Shown piece after piece: positions 24,100 through 36,300 of a stretch of 64,000 nt of DNA. The translations under genes and the position numbers were made by a program. Within the stretch, counting starts at the first letter, position 1. Every line of letters starts with the position of its first letter. The stretch comes from Callipepla californica brunnescens. Its lineage: Eukaryota > Chordata > Aves > Galliformes > Odontophoridae. The notes under the pieces were generated by a model. It saw only the letters and a list, made by a program, of their open reading frames with translations. It did no database searches and was not told the origin of the DNA. The stretch is taken from assembly GCA_023055505.1 (NCBI GenBank), contig JALIRH010000004.1, forward strand, positions 11,713,368-11,777,367, written 5' to 3'.

Positions 24100-24118
24100 T
24101 TTTTTTTTTTTTTTTTTT
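24100..24118. repeat. T19 homopolymer
   Basis: Nineteen uninterrupted T at the end of the pyrimidine-rich stretch. Confidence 0.95.
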
Positions 24119-25744
24119 CTGCAATAAACTCTTGCTCATGTAAGTGGTTCTAGTAAATATCGTCACTAGGCTGCGAATTCCCTGACAAAAAGAATAGATT
24201 TTGCAACACGTATGCACGTTTGGAGTAACTATGTGCATCATATGCAGGTTCTGGCCTGTGTAATATTGCTAAATGCATGGGTCCAAGCATTGCCTTATAA
24301 CTGCCCGCAAACTGTGCTTCCTGTGAGCAATTAGTAATGGTTAGAATTCATCTCATGAAAAAGTGCCCTTTAGTCCTATGGTTGTCTGTGCTTAAGGTAA
24401 CATATATTACTAGTGTGAAAGGGCCCTTAAACTCAACAGTGTTGTCATCATAAGCCTTTTATCTTATTTTTATTTGTAAAGATGACATGCACAATTAAGA
24501 AGGGGCTATGTGTTTATTATGTACCAGAAATAAGAAGAGCACCAACTTGCATAGATCAGAGTCCCAGTGGATGGATGGGGGCGATCACGTAGATGCTCAG
24601 CAGTAAGGGTAATGTCATGAAAAGCAAACTGAATCTCCTAACGTGAACCAATACATGCATGTGCAAGCTGTAAAGCGTTACAAACGATTGTATTATAGTT
24701 AACAGCAGTTACCTGCACAAAGTAGGAATCTCGTGTCTATAATGAGCTTAAGCAGGTATGTGTAGAAAGCAGGTGTTTTCCTACAGGCACATCTCACATG
24801 TAAGCATGTGTTACTGGATGTACCACAGATCTGACATTCTTCTTAGTGAACCTGGGAGAAGAATGAGGTGGAAAAGGGAGGGGGAGCAGAAACCAATCAA
24901 AGAAAGCAATACTTTTTATCAATCATATTTGATGCTATTCTTTCTCTTTCTTTCAGCACTTTGATCTCTCAAATAAAACTGATACTTTGGACTCTTTCCA
25001 AACTCTTAGGTTTGCAGTCTGAGAAGGCTCTGGGTTAGCTGCTGAGGGTATGTGTTTGCAATTATGCATTTGAAAGTATTTTCCCTCCTCTGAGATAACA
25101 TTCTTTTTGTGTTACCACACACTTCTGCTGTCTCGTTTTTCTTCTCCCATGGCACTGTAGGCTGAAAGGCCTCACTGCATTCCCCTTCCTCCCCCAATCT
25201 TTGCAACTGATATCTGAATAAAATACTTTACTCTGCTGGTATTTAACCTGCTGAGCCTTTCACTTTCTAGCTGTGAAACAGACACAAAGGGTATCATGCA
25301 GAAACATCCTGGCAGTTTCATTTTGTAATATGTTTCCAAGGTAAGGTAAGACTTAACAGGAGTGGGAAAATTTATGCCAATGTTAAGGCTCTTTAGCATT
25401 TTATTTATAGATTAATGTTCATTGAGAAGAGTTAATTAACTAACAGAGTTATCAAAATGCAAATTTTCCATAAAAGAGAACAGATTTGGATGCTCTTCTA
25501 TATTGTGCACCTGACTGCAATACAAGAGATATAGTTTGTTAGGAATTATGATTCACCTTTTATAGTACAGATGGACTTTTTTGTCTGATATATTTTTGTT
25601 TCATGGTAATAAATATGTGGAATTGTGTCAATTATTAGCATTAGATGATAGACTCTTTTGCATTCCCTGACAAATACAAGTTTCTTGAGTTGAAGAGTCG
25701 AATTATTTGTGACCCTATGAGACCTTCACATGACCGCCTGTTCT
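24119..25744. other. Non-coding DNA, nothing recognised
   Basis: Frames of 75 codons or fewer, no recognised repeat. Confidence 0.6.
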
Positions 25745-25842
25745 ACCAGTCTTCTCCAGGCTGAACAGTCCCAGGTTCCATAGTTTTTCTTCACAAGAGA
25801 GATATATAATAATCTTTGTGATTCTTCACTGGGCTGAGATGT
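25745..25842 (-). mobile_element. CR1 LINE fragment, reverse orientation
   Basis: 'CAGTCTTCTCCAGGCTGAAC', then 'CCCAGGTTCCATAG', 'TTTTTCTTCACAAGAGAG' and 'AATAATCTTTGTGATTCTTC' match the order of the antisense of a CR1 reverse-transcriptase 3' region as I recall it from birds (CTTCTCCAGGCTGAACAACCCCAG...CTTTCTTCATAGGAGAG...GATCATCTTTGTGGCCCTC). This CR1 segment encodes the C-terminal part of ORF2. The copy is old and incapable of coding. Confidence 0.7.
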
Positions 25843-26829
25843 CTGGTCATTTCCTGGCTAGGCTGAACATGAAAACACTTGAAAGTCTTTCTAGTTTTAA
25901 ATAGGAAGCAAAGAAGTATTCTGTAGGCCTGAATGTTCTGGAAGTGGAATATAGACTTCTCTATTCATTTATATGATGAAGAACCGAGGGGTACTGGGGT
26001 TTTAAGTACTGGGTGGAATAAAACTATCAGTCTTAATGAGGAACCCAACTAAATTTCTATGATGTTATTGGCAATATAAAATATAAAAGCGAGGGCAGAA
26101 TTCTACAAATTTAAGACCCAATATCAAAGCCTTTCCAGGTCTGTTTCTTAATCACAATCAATTTTAATATTTTCTCAAAATCCTGGTTATCAGATTTTAC
26201 ATTGAAATTCTCTAAAAGAAAAATAAATCTTGTTGGTTTAATACAGTTTTGCAGACCAAATTGGCTTAAGGGTTGATCACATAATAGTGTACATGACTTG
26301 GACCCAAACTCAGTAATTTAGTTTGGAAAAACCCCCAAATAATATTTTAAGTTATTGTCAAAGTTAGCAGTGAAATATTTGTACATGTGACAGTGACAGT
26401 TAATTAAAGCATAAATATTTGTTGGTCATCAGTCTTCTACTGTTTTCACCCAAGGTGTGAAATGGGTGAAGTAGAAAATCCATTTCTATTGGTGTTATAA
26501 TTGTCTGCTAGAGAGGAATTAAGCTCTCTAAAAGCAAAAAGTCTGTTCAGAGAACTAAGGATGGGCTGAGTGGAGTCTTAGTGCTCAGTCTTTCTGAGGT
26601 GTTGAAGACGTTCAGCAACCATTGATGTTCACAGGAATGTATCCTGTTTTACTCAAGTCCAGAGCCAGTCCTAATTGCCTTAAGTAATCAAATTGACAGT
26701 GCTGAGTCCTTGGTAGCATCTGATCTTTGTGGATGAGCATCTCTTCTTTTCCATGTAGTTTAGTCTTGGGTGAAAAGGCAATACTATATATTAGAGCAAA
26801 TAGCTCTAAAACGAATAACCATTTTGAAT
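25843..26829. other. Non-coding DNA, nothing recognised
   Basis: No frame over 94 codons and no recognised repeat. Confidence 0.55.
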
Positions 26830-27300
26830 TAATATTTTGCTGACTTACATCGATAGGATGATCTGTCCTTGTGTGCAAACCTGCAGACCATTTCATGTGA
26901 TCTTAGCGCTGCTGCAGTCACATTTATGGTATGCCATGTGATAAAGGACATGATGCTGAGCATCGCTGTGCCTCCCCTCCCCCTGTTTCTGAGTAATGTC
27001 TTTTCAGTGTGGGAGCTGAATCCTGATACGCGTGACACAAGCAGAGTACGTGGGAATTAGTTCCATTAAAGCCATGCCATATGGCTCGCAGGGTGCTCTG
27101 TGATACCACTATGCTGCTTGACAGTCCTTCCTTATGGATGGGATCAGTGCATATTCCCTGATTTGCACTCTTTTTTAGCGTATCAAACAGGGACAGACTT
27201 TTAATTAAAAATGACATCATCACGCTGCTGCTAGCTAGTTGCAGGCAGTCCACATATTAACGCTGCTTGTTTCAGTTTTCAATGATCCTATTATGAATTG
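26830..27300. promoter_or_regulatory. Candidate conserved non-coding element
   Basis: A CpG-retaining block (26850, 26907, 26963, 27030-27034, 27050, 27087, 27179, 27223 and 27262) with high sequence complexity. It includes ATTAAAGCCATGCCATATGG, CTTTTAATTAAAAATGACAT (a homeodomain-type core next to a TGACAT half-site) and ATTACACAAACC. Short frames on both strands (109 codons or fewer) lack domains. Conservation itself was not tested. Confidence 0.3.
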
Positions 27301-27861
27301 TAACCTCATTACACAAACCTTGCTGTACAGTGGAATTTCAAATGGGGTTTTGTGGTTTTTAGAACTTAAACAGCTAGAATAAGCACAAAGGCAGTTGCGG
27401 TCAGGCAGCTTCCTCTCTTACCGCAGCAGTTGTGGAGATGCCATTCCAGTGACCACTGTTTCTACAATGAGTCAGTTTCATTTTTAACAATCTGACTCAG
27501 TTCTCTTCAAAGGGGGCAGCATGTTATTTCTGCATGATTTTTGTGTGCATGACTCTGTACAAAGGGGTCAGTGCCAACTTAACCCTTTGAGATGCAGCCT
27601 GTAGGAGCCTGACTGCTGCTGGCTGTGGGGAGATGCAGCCCATGCGCACTGCACTGCTGGGTGTGCAGCTGTTTTGCCAAACATGCCTCGTGTTTCCTGC
27701 CATCAGAAAAAATGCTCTTCTGTGCGGCTAATTTCACCATCAAGGCTGTGCTCTCAGGTGAGCTCACTCCACTCTGTAGCCATTGCCAAAAGCTCTTGCA
27801 GGAAGGCAGAGGTTAAACTGGTGCCTTTTTTAAGTGCAGACTTTAAGTGCACAGATCCTCC
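27301..27861. other. Non-coding DNA; small tandem duplication at the end
   Basis: Just before the A26 tract the unit TTTAAGTGCAGA recurs as TTTAAGTGCACAGA (27828-27855). Frames of 72 codons or fewer have no domain. Confidence 0.6.
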
Positions 27862-27887
27862 AAAAAAAAAAAAAAAAAAAAAAAAAA
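27862..27887. repeat. A26 homopolymer
   Basis: Twenty-six uninterrupted A, the longest homopolymer in the window. No AATAAA precedes it. Confidence 0.95.
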
Positions 27888-28305
27888 GTTAAAAATGCAC
27901 AAAAATGAAACCCCAAACAAACAAATTCCTCCAAAGGCTTCAAATGGGATAACCAGTGACAAGAAGCAGTTGAGTTGTCTCCGCTCACGGTGCATTATGG
28001 AACTGTAAGCCACCGCGAGTAGCTGTCAGTCACCTTCTAGAAGCAGAGATTAAGTAAACAGGAGTTTATGGAAGTTCAAGCTTTACCCAGCATTCAGCTG
28101 CAAGCTCTTAAAGCTCATTCATGTAAATTTCACAAACAAGGAATGTGGCAGTTTTCAACCTTAATGAAATATAAGAATGTCTTTTTCATTCCATATGACT
28201 CACAGTTTCATTTTGAAGTTTCTGAGCTTCTCTTAAGGTTATAGAGTGGTCAAGTGAAGCGGAACAGGGTTTTTGAAATCAGGAAGCCTGGGCGCTGTTT
28301 CATTC
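27888..28305. other. Non-coding DNA; small CpG cluster near 27980-28017
   Basis: Four CpG fall between 27981 and 28017. No gene or repeat was recognised. Confidence 0.5.
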
Positions 28306-28341
28306 AGAAAAAAAAGGAGAGAGGGAGGGAGGGGAAAAAAG
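28306..28341 (+). repeat. Perfect 36-nt purine run
   Basis: Only A and G occur from 28306 to 28341, with GAGAGGGAGGGAGGGG in the middle. Such tracts can form triplex (H-DNA), and the G-runs are marginally G-quadruplex-like. Confidence 0.85.
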
Positions 28342-28496
28342 CCCTATTCCTGTGTTTGATTGAAAAATAAAACTGCTGCTCTCAGTGAACCTTTGAAGTC
28401 CCCCAGCCCAGTAATTGTTTCACGACATTTGCAGCTTGAGGCAGCAAGAATGTTTGTGGTTGTTTTAAAGGCATCTGAGTGTGGATTCCATATGGT

Positions 28497-28534
28497 TTAT
28501 TTTTATTTTTATTTTTATTTTGTTTTTTTTTTTT
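28497..28534. repeat. (TTTTTA)n followed by a T run
   Basis: About four TTTTTA-type units, then TTTG and a T12 run. Confidence 0.85.
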
Positions 28535-28740
28535 CCTAATTTTTTTCTTCCCCATTCGGAGCCTCAAGTTCTTGTTCATTGCGCGATCCTCAGACCCAGC
28601 CTACTCTGCTTCTGCACGGACTGTCTGTGAAAGAACTGAGTGCACGTATTGTAGCCCAGAGATTCAAGCGTGCTTAATTCAGACAAAATCTGTGAATGCT
28701 TGTTTAGGCAATAGTTGATTTTATCCGTGCTTTATCGATA

Positions 28741-28915
28741 CTATATTTGGAGTGTGGCTTACTAAACAGTGTACAGTTTGCTTTCCTGAACAAAAGACCT
28801 CTTCATATGGTCTATGCTTAGAGCATGATACTCCAAATGCTTACTATAGAGCATAGTGCTTGCTGTCATGCTTTCAATAGGTAGTTTGCAGTAGGCTTGA
28901 TAGTAAGCCATTGGA
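28741..28915. repeat. Cluster of nested and overlapping inverted repeats
   Basis: Three perfect complementary pairs lie in 175 bp: ATTTGGAGT (28745-28753) with ACTCCAAAT (28830-28838); TGGCTTACT (28755-28763) with AGTAAGCCA (28902-28910); and CTATGCT (28812-28818) with AGCATAG (28850-28856). The second and third are nested; the first is an alternative pairing. It may be a decayed palindromic element or a structured RNA locus. I recognise no family. Confidence 0.75.
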
Positions 28916-28921
28916 GTCAAA

Positions 28922-29012
28922 TAAAGGGCCTGATTCACCACTGTGTTCCCCCCGGTCTTAAAGCAGTGAAACTGTTTTGTTCAGTGGAACAAGCTGATTC
29001 AGATCCAAAAAT
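28922..29012. mobile_element. Possible palindromic amniote repeat relic
   Basis: It begins 'AAAGGGCCTGATTCACCACT' and ends near 'AAGCTGATTCAGATCC', resembling recalled palindromic repeats of turtles and crocodilians that start GGGCCTGATTC and end in the inverse (GAATCAGGCCC). Symmetry is partial. It abuts the inverted-repeat cluster. Confidence 0.35.
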
Positions 29013-29403
29013 TGTGAAAGTATGTACTATAGAAACTGAGGAAATCTAAAGTGAATTTGAGACACATAAACTTGGAAGTGTCAAGTATGCTTGCAACTCC
29101 CCCCTGCTCCCTCCAGAAAAAGACTGTCCATTATATATGATATAATAGATAACACTATATGTATTGATTTTATGTATTGATGGGGTCTAGTCCTGAACTT
29201 ATTTATAAATCACTGTTTGCAAGCCTTTCTTTGTACTTTGCAAGACAAAACGCAGGAGTAGGTTATAATCAGCTACATGTGGACTTTGTAGTTTGGATGG
29301 CAGTTGTCTCTGATAACAGTGGAACTCATTCATTTACAGTCAGGAGCAGTTATACCAAAGACCAGTATTAACCATTTAGATCTGTATGAAACCAGTTATA
29401 ATG
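29013..29403. other. Non-coding DNA, nothing recognised
   Basis: Contains a short TA-rich patch (29131-29158); otherwise no recognisable feature. Confidence 0.55.
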
Positions 29404-29692
29404 TCAGGAATTAAAACTAGTCTGTTCTGAGGAGGGAGTCAAATCAGAGGTCATTGCAGACTTGGTCCAATCTGGTCTTTCCTTTGAGTTGTTAAAGGAT
29501 TTCCAGGTCCTGGAACCTGACCTACCAATCCATGCAGTCAATTTCACATTAGTTCCTGGAGGCATTAATGCCGGAGACCTGCTAGTGAAAGACTGCATTC
29601 CTGTTATCACACAGTGCAACACAACAGCAACAGATCTCAAGAGCAGCACAACTGGTGCTGAGGACCAAGCTGTTTGCATTGCAGGCCTTTGA
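29404..29692. other. Segment open on both strands, origin unknown
   Basis: A 76-codon plus frame (29462-29692) and a 91-codon minus frame (29404-29679) overlap almost completely. The DNA is of balanced composition and higher complexity than its surroundings, unlike the AT-rich chance frames elsewhere. The plus translation mixes hydrophobic and acidic residues plausibly but shows no domain I recognise. No good splice sites or upstream promoter were identified. It may be a decayed retroelement piece, an old exon or chance. Confidence 0.3.
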
Positions 29693-32600
29693 CTTTGGGT
29701 GGGACCGGGTCTGTAAGGTCATCTGTTTTTGGGTAGAATATATCAGTGTATTCCCAGCTTTGATTTCTCTGAAAGGAGGTGAGTCCCTGCTCTCAGCTCA
29801 TTGTGTGATGGGAACTGAAATGTAGTAACTGGGCTCAATGAGGATCAATTCACTTCAAAGGCACTTGTGTTCATTTTTGGGGTTACGTTTGTTGGAAAGG
29901 TCCTTAGGCATAGTTTGGGGCAACTTGTGCTCCAGGTAGTTCCTGAGCAAGCCTGGGAATTAAAAGGAGACACAATCTATTTCCTGTAGTTAAGGAGAAG
30001 TGATCTATCTGCTTTGGTGTCTCGTGAAGGTTGATAGTACGGGATTGGCCCAAGAGTGCTATCTGATAAGAAGACCAGGGAAAGAGTCCCGATGGTGTTT
30101 TTGTGCAGAACAGTAGATGTAGACTGAATCTTCATAAGTGTGATAAGAATGGATGCCTACAGTAACGTATATCAGATGAACAAATGTTGTGAAAACAAAG
30201 TAATGTTTAAGATGATTAATGTCCTTTATTTATGGCTATTTGTTAGAGGGAATTCTGCTGTTGTTTTATACTTTTACAGCACATATGCTGTGTATTACCA
30301 TAATTCCAGTCATGTTGTCCTGTCTAGTAAAAAATTTAATTCAGAATAACTGAGGAGTCTCTTAAAATCACATGAAGCTCAGAATCAGTAGCAACAACCA
30401 GTCTCAAATAACACGCCTCCACTGAAGTAAGTGGTGCTTAGATGTCTTTGACCAATGAGTTGATTCTTAAGTGCTGTGAAGAGAGGTAACTTTGAAGAAA
30501 CAACTTCCCCCAGCCACTACTGCTTTAGGTCTGTGTTTGCTGGACTTAGTATTCTACCATAGTTAAAGTATAACAATATTTTCAGTACCAAGCGTGATTC
30601 TCTCAACTTCAGAATAGTCAGTAAGTGCCAACTAATTCAGCTTAAACTCCTGAGTGGACAAGGTAGGTACTGAATGTGAACCAGCCATGACTGGACAGAG
30701 AAAACATCAAGAGATTTACCCCATATAGCAAAGGAGGTCTATCAAAGTCTAGAAATACTTCTAGCCTGAAAAGCATTCACTGGAACCCATAAAACTGAAC
30801 CCAAGCAGTATGGCCAATCAACTCACAAGAAGCGTGATCTGGGAACCATTGCCTATTCTGTAACTGCATCTCATTGGGAAGAACTTGCTGTGTTGATGCT
30901 AGCAGCTCCTACCTTGTATGTCATTTGAGCAGGGGATATTTTAAACCAACATCCTAAACAAATGAGGAGATTTTCATAGAGGACTAATCATTTGATCAAT
31001 GAATTACAGAGTTATCAATAGAATGAAACTGAAAGTCCATTGCTGTGCAGTCAGGAGATTCCATGATTTAGGAGTGCTTAACAAGCATGAGGACAGCTGT
31101 ACATTTCCCCTGAGTACAGAAGCTGGGGATATAATGCTAGAATGTGCGATGGGTTAAGATAGAAGTAGTGTCTGTATAGATCTGTACAATACATGTGTGG
31201 TCCACGCACACTGCGTTCACATTGACAGAGTCCTAGTACCTTTTGTGACTAAAGATGGCACTCTGAAGCCCAGTGGTGCTCCCTTAGTTTAGGCAAACGT
31301 ACCTGATTTACTTGGACATTCGTTTTTAAGACTGAAGGCCCTCTGAAGCAGATGTGAACACATACTTGAAAAAAATGAATGGTTAAATCTGATCACAATC
31401 GGTATCTCTATATCTTTGTTACTTTTGGCTCACAGAGTTAGCAGGTGACAGATTTCTGTAGCTCCAGAACTGAATCTATAGCTGTGAGGTATTTTTAAAG
31501 GTATGTGGTAGAGGTGAAATGATACTTCAAATGGTGGTTAAGCAAAAATCATTAACATAGAAGTTCAGGGCTTTTTTGTTTTTCTGTTGTAAATTATGAC
31601 ATTATATATTTTTGGAATGTTGGAGAAATATTATGAAAGTCAGCTCAGTGTGTTATTTGCTTAAAAACTTCCTAGGGAGTGACAGTTATGTAAGCACTCA
31701 TACACTGATAATAACATTAAAATTCCAATGGAATACAGAATTTGGGGTGCATATGTCAGAGATTACATCTACAATTCTGAAAACTGCAAACAAAATTTTA
31801 TTAAGATTTAAGAAACAAGTTAATTTTAGAAAAGTGAAAAATATGAGAAAAGGATTAAAACTTGTATGTAATATTAGAAAGTGCTCAGAAATATTATCAA
31901 CATCACAGAGGAACTTGGTCTTTGAGCACTGGGAGTCAAAAGTACTTGCCCCTAGTTATTACATGCCAAGCCTGCAATCAGCTGAAGCTGTCCAACCGTG
32001 CCCTGGAAAACTAAAACTAAATTGACAAATAGTGGCATTTCTGTAAGCTCTGGTCAAACGTTATGTGGCTGAGGGCTGCATGAGGAGATAAAGGAGGCAA
32101 GCCCAAGCTGCAGTCACTGGGGCTTGTGTAACACAGCAGCAGCTGAAAACTCTTCCTGTGAAGTAGTGATATAAGGAGGGGTTAGCCAGAGCTAATCTAT
32201 GCGCCACACTGCTAAAATAGTGATTGAGCAAGCTAATTCAGACATTGTCCTTTCATGAGCTGTCTTTGCAAGGCTGCAATTGTAGGCAGACGCACAGTGT
32301 AAGAAATAATTAGCATAACAGCATGTTAGGATCCACAGCACAACAAATGGGTTTGAATCATCTTCAGAGCACAAGCTCTGGAGTTGTTGTGCAAATTACA
32401 AAACTGTTAGTCTCAAGGGGAAGAGAATATTTGTAATATTATTGCATGCTGAATGAAAACATGGCTCCTGTTGTAAGTCGGTCATACAATTGACCCCATA
32501 TTATAAATCACACTAACGTGTGGTAGATGAGTAGAAGGGAAAACTTTGGGGCAGACATTGAGCTGTAAATGGCCAGTGTCAACCCGCTGTGGCACAGGTG

Positions 32601-33304
32601 AGGTGGTATCAATTCAGATGGCTGTTATAGTCATAAAGATTAGGTTTTCTGGAGATTTCTGGTACTTATAGGACAACAGTCTCATAACTCTGAATATATG
32701 TCCGAAGCAAAAACACGCATATATCCTATTCAAGAAAGTTTTGGTGGTAAAACAACATTTTAAGATGCAGTCTCATCCTGAAGCCTGCCCTCTTTCCCTT
32801 CTTTTTTGAGATGGAGCGTTACTTTTATGATCTTCAGGGCTCAGAGTGAGCCAGTTGATAGAAAGTAGTGCTTTAGAAAAGAGCCCTTCAAGTCACATTC
32901 ATTTTAATTGGTCTGGTTTAATTACTTTGCTGTACTCTAAGATAATCTCACTACCCTGGAGAGTAGATCTGAAAAAGCTGTGGGGGCTCCATTGTGGTTG
33001 AGCAAGCTAGGAAATGTCTTATAAAAGGCACACTGTATCTGGAAAGATTAGACTACATTTGTTTGGTGTTTTAAATTCCACTAATTTTTGCATGTCTTTG
33101 AATTAATTATTCTTTTTTTTTTCAACATCAAAGAGAAATAGAGGACACTTTTACTTTCAACAGTTTTGTGCTATAATATTCTGTTGCTCCAGTGGTAATG
33201 TTGCATGCTTAGGATTTTTAAGTTTCAAAAGGAAATTCAGTTTATTACAGTTTGATAGAAATTACTTTTTTAATTATTTTTTTCTCAGCAGTGTGCACTC
33301 AAGG
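29693..33304. other. Non-coding DNA, nothing recognised
   Basis: 3.6 kb with one 137-codon plus frame (31612-32025). Its translation is lysine- and asparagine-rich with no domain, as expected from AT-rich chance openings. No repeat family was recognised. Confidence 0.6.
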
Positions 33305-33392
33305 TGGGTCAAATTCTGCAAGGTGCTAAGCTTCTAATATCCATTCACAGCACCTGAAATTGACGGGGAGTTGAAGACATCTTGAAAACCTG
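33305..33392. mobile_element. Relic of a palindromic amniote repeat
   Basis: The left part 'GGGTCAAATTCTGCAAGGTG' followed by CTAAG, and the right part 'ATTGACGGGGAGTTGAAGAC' followed by CTTGAAAACC, keep the layout of a recalled palindromic repeat (GGCCAGATTCTGCAAGGTGCTGAGC...ATTGACTTCAATGGGAGTTG...). It seems related in design to the relic at 16768-16892. Confidence 0.45.
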
Positions 33393-36300
33393 TCTTTGAT
33401 GCATGCTCACTGATGATGTGTCATATGAGGGTGCGTCTACAGGAATGGGTTTCAGTTAAGACCTTGGGCTGCAGAGTTCCTGACCCTAATGAAGTTGGGT
33501 TCCAGATCTAGACTTTGTAGCTGACTTCTTTTTCTAAAATTGGCCAAAAGAAGCCTCAGGATATAAGTGCCATCTCGAGTGTGGGAAAGTTCATTTCAGT
33601 TCCACTTCACCTTTTTGTACTCCAAAGCCTGTTCTACTGAACAGCAATTTTTTCCCCTTCAGAAACCATGATGATTCATTTATGTGAAACATTTTGATGA
33701 GCACTTAGGTTTAAGATGATCCTTTTGGATTTCATGCAGTTCTCCCTGCCTCTGTCTCTCTGCAGTCTGCACAGTTACATTATCCTTTTTTTCCAAATCC
33801 ATTTGTAAAATTTTTCTTTCATTAACAGTCATACCATGTGAGGCTCCAAAATTGAACCCTTAGAAACTTGAAGAAAATCACCAACAACTGTGACGTTATT
33901 TTTTTCCTGTTTATGATATGTTGACAGAATGAATGAGGAAAAACTCATGTAATTACACCTTCCTTAAGTTTTCTATGGCATTTGTTTTATTAACTGTCTA
34001 GTATTCTATTGCAAGTTCAAGCAAAATTGAACAAGAAAAAAAAATCCAGTTTCTAATCTAAGTATGCATCAGCAAATCTTGGGAAATGAGGAATGCATAA
34101 CAAGTTGTATATGCAATGTAGATAAGTTTCTTCTTATCTAATCTAATTTTTAGTTTGTTATTTGAAATAATTTAGCAGCTGCAGTATTCAGGCATATCCA
34201 TTTTATTACTTGAAGACTTATTGTATAAGAAGCCTCATCAGTGTGATTTCCTATTGCTGATTTTTCTTGCTAGAGGTGATCACCTGAGTTGCCCCTGCTC
34301 CTCACTCAAACTTCTGCTGTGTCTGTGAGGGCTATAACCTGACATCCTCAACCAAAACAGGGGGTGTATTTTGCCACACCAGCTGTTGCTTTGGTTTCTG
34401 CACTTGAAAGCTCATCGGGCTATTTGGGGACTTGTTTATGTTGATGTGAAAGCTTTGAGTGACTGGGAGGTAAGGTAGAAGGCAGCAGATACCGGCTACC
34501 CTTTTCTTGACCTTGATCAATCTGTGTGTGAGCAGTAGGGTCTGGGGCTTCCTGCCCCTGACAGCTGCACCCTTGGCAGTAGCAAAAAGAATGATGGAGC
34601 TAGAAGAGGTCCAGGGAAGGAAGTTTATGCAGCATGGAAGAGTCATATCCTGAGGAAATTGAGTGGAATATATGTGTATAACTATATAGATAAATATAAA
34701 CTTTTATTTTTAAGGTATTAAGAACATTAAGTGGAAACAAGAATAGGTCTAATGAGAGGAAAGATGGAATTAACAATGGCAGTAAGCCATTACTGAAGAT
34801 CATGAGATAAGTGTTAAGGGAATAGTGAGGACTGTGATTAAGCATGGTTTCTGAGTGTTTTTCTCGGTGTTTTTTTTTTTTTTGTTTGCTTCTTTCAATA
34901 TTAAGTTGTTTTGTATCCATAGAGTTCAGTGTGGTACTAGTTTGTGCCAGTGCTGGATTTCATCAGTTGTTTTTCTTTCATTTCATGATTCCCTCTTGCT
35001 GTACATTTTCTGTAATCTCTAATTTGTTCCTGACCCTGCATGTCAGCTCTCTGTAGAGCCCTCTGGACTTCAGCTGGTGCTGAGGTTCCTCCACATGGAA
35101 ACACGGTGGAAGAAAGAAGCAAGCCAGATTTCTTATTGTGCAGGTCATGATGCCCTGTGTGCCAGTTGTACAGCAGTTGGCATGTGAGCACTGAGGCTTA
35201 GAGTGGCACTTTTGGGCACTATGTGAAAGTCTTAATAACAATAGTAAGGATAAACAAGGGCATGCCATACACTGATTATAAAAGAAAGCTTTTTGCTGTG
35301 GGAAAGCTGACAGGCGTGTGACCAAGGGCCAAATCCTAGCTCTTTACGGAAGCAGTGAGGGAGAGCTGTTGCTGGAGCGCTTGCTGGCTGAGAGTTCTCT
35401 CCCATACATTTTTGTGTGTACTAACTGCTGTTAGAGGAATGTGGTTGATGCAGCTTTATCAAATAGGTCATGTGAATTTCAGCAGCAACATATGATCTTC
35501 CTTCCGTTCATGGAGTGTAGCTTTTGTCCTTCACTCTGTCAGCATTAGCTGCCTGAACTCTTTCACATGATCCTTCCGAACCATAGCATGAAGTCATCTT
35601 TTGTGCTTCTTCCTAAACACACAATACACACCTGCAGTCTTGCATACTCTGAGAAACACAGTTAATGGGAGAAGCATTTGCTGATGCTATGTGCTATCCA
35701 GTGTGCACTGAGTTAGTGCAGGAAGTCACTAGGGCAAACGTGGATCTAGGGCAATTACAAGAGACATCAGACAGCAAATTATGATGAGTTTTGTGACATA
35801 TAAAATTGCTGCATGAATACATGAAAGAGTACAATGAGGACTATCAATTGCAAAACATGGGTATATAGTGAGAAAAGAAGGAAGCCACTGCCAGATCTAT
35901 TTCTGTCCGTAATTACTACTTAATTAATAGCTTGCAATTTCTTCTCATGCTTGAAGATCTTTGAGTGTCTTGCTTAGGTCTTGAAGACTCCTGAAGCATT
36001 GCAAGAAACTCATGTTTTTGTTAGGAGCCAGTGGGTCTGAACATCTTGCACTTTGGCTTTTACCAGTTCTACTGTATGAAGAACAATGCAAAAATTATCG
36101 TGATCTGGTGTCCTATTGTGCTAGCAGTAGAAATTTGGGCCCTTGTTTGAAGGAAACGTCATTTAGTTACTCATACTAGTTTAAAGAGATTTTTAAAGTG
36201 CTTGATCTGTGGTGGTATTATGCATGCTGTTGCTTCCAAGTTGTATCACCATCATTAGTTAACCTATTTTTTCATTTTGAAAAACTGGGTGTAACAGGTT

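Noticed and set aside
27862..27887. Poly-A tracts (also 17814, 36540, 46380, 48421) as tails of processed retrocopies
   Set aside because: None has a polyadenylation hexamer or gene-like sequence just upstream; bird CR1 elements do not end in poly-A.
31612..32025. 137-codon plus frame
   Set aside because: Lysine/asparagine-rich translation typical of AT-rich chance openings; no domain, no splice context.
35325..35342. End of a palindromic repeat (AGGGCCAAATCCTAGCTC)
   Set aside because: No inverted partner found within a few hundred bases.
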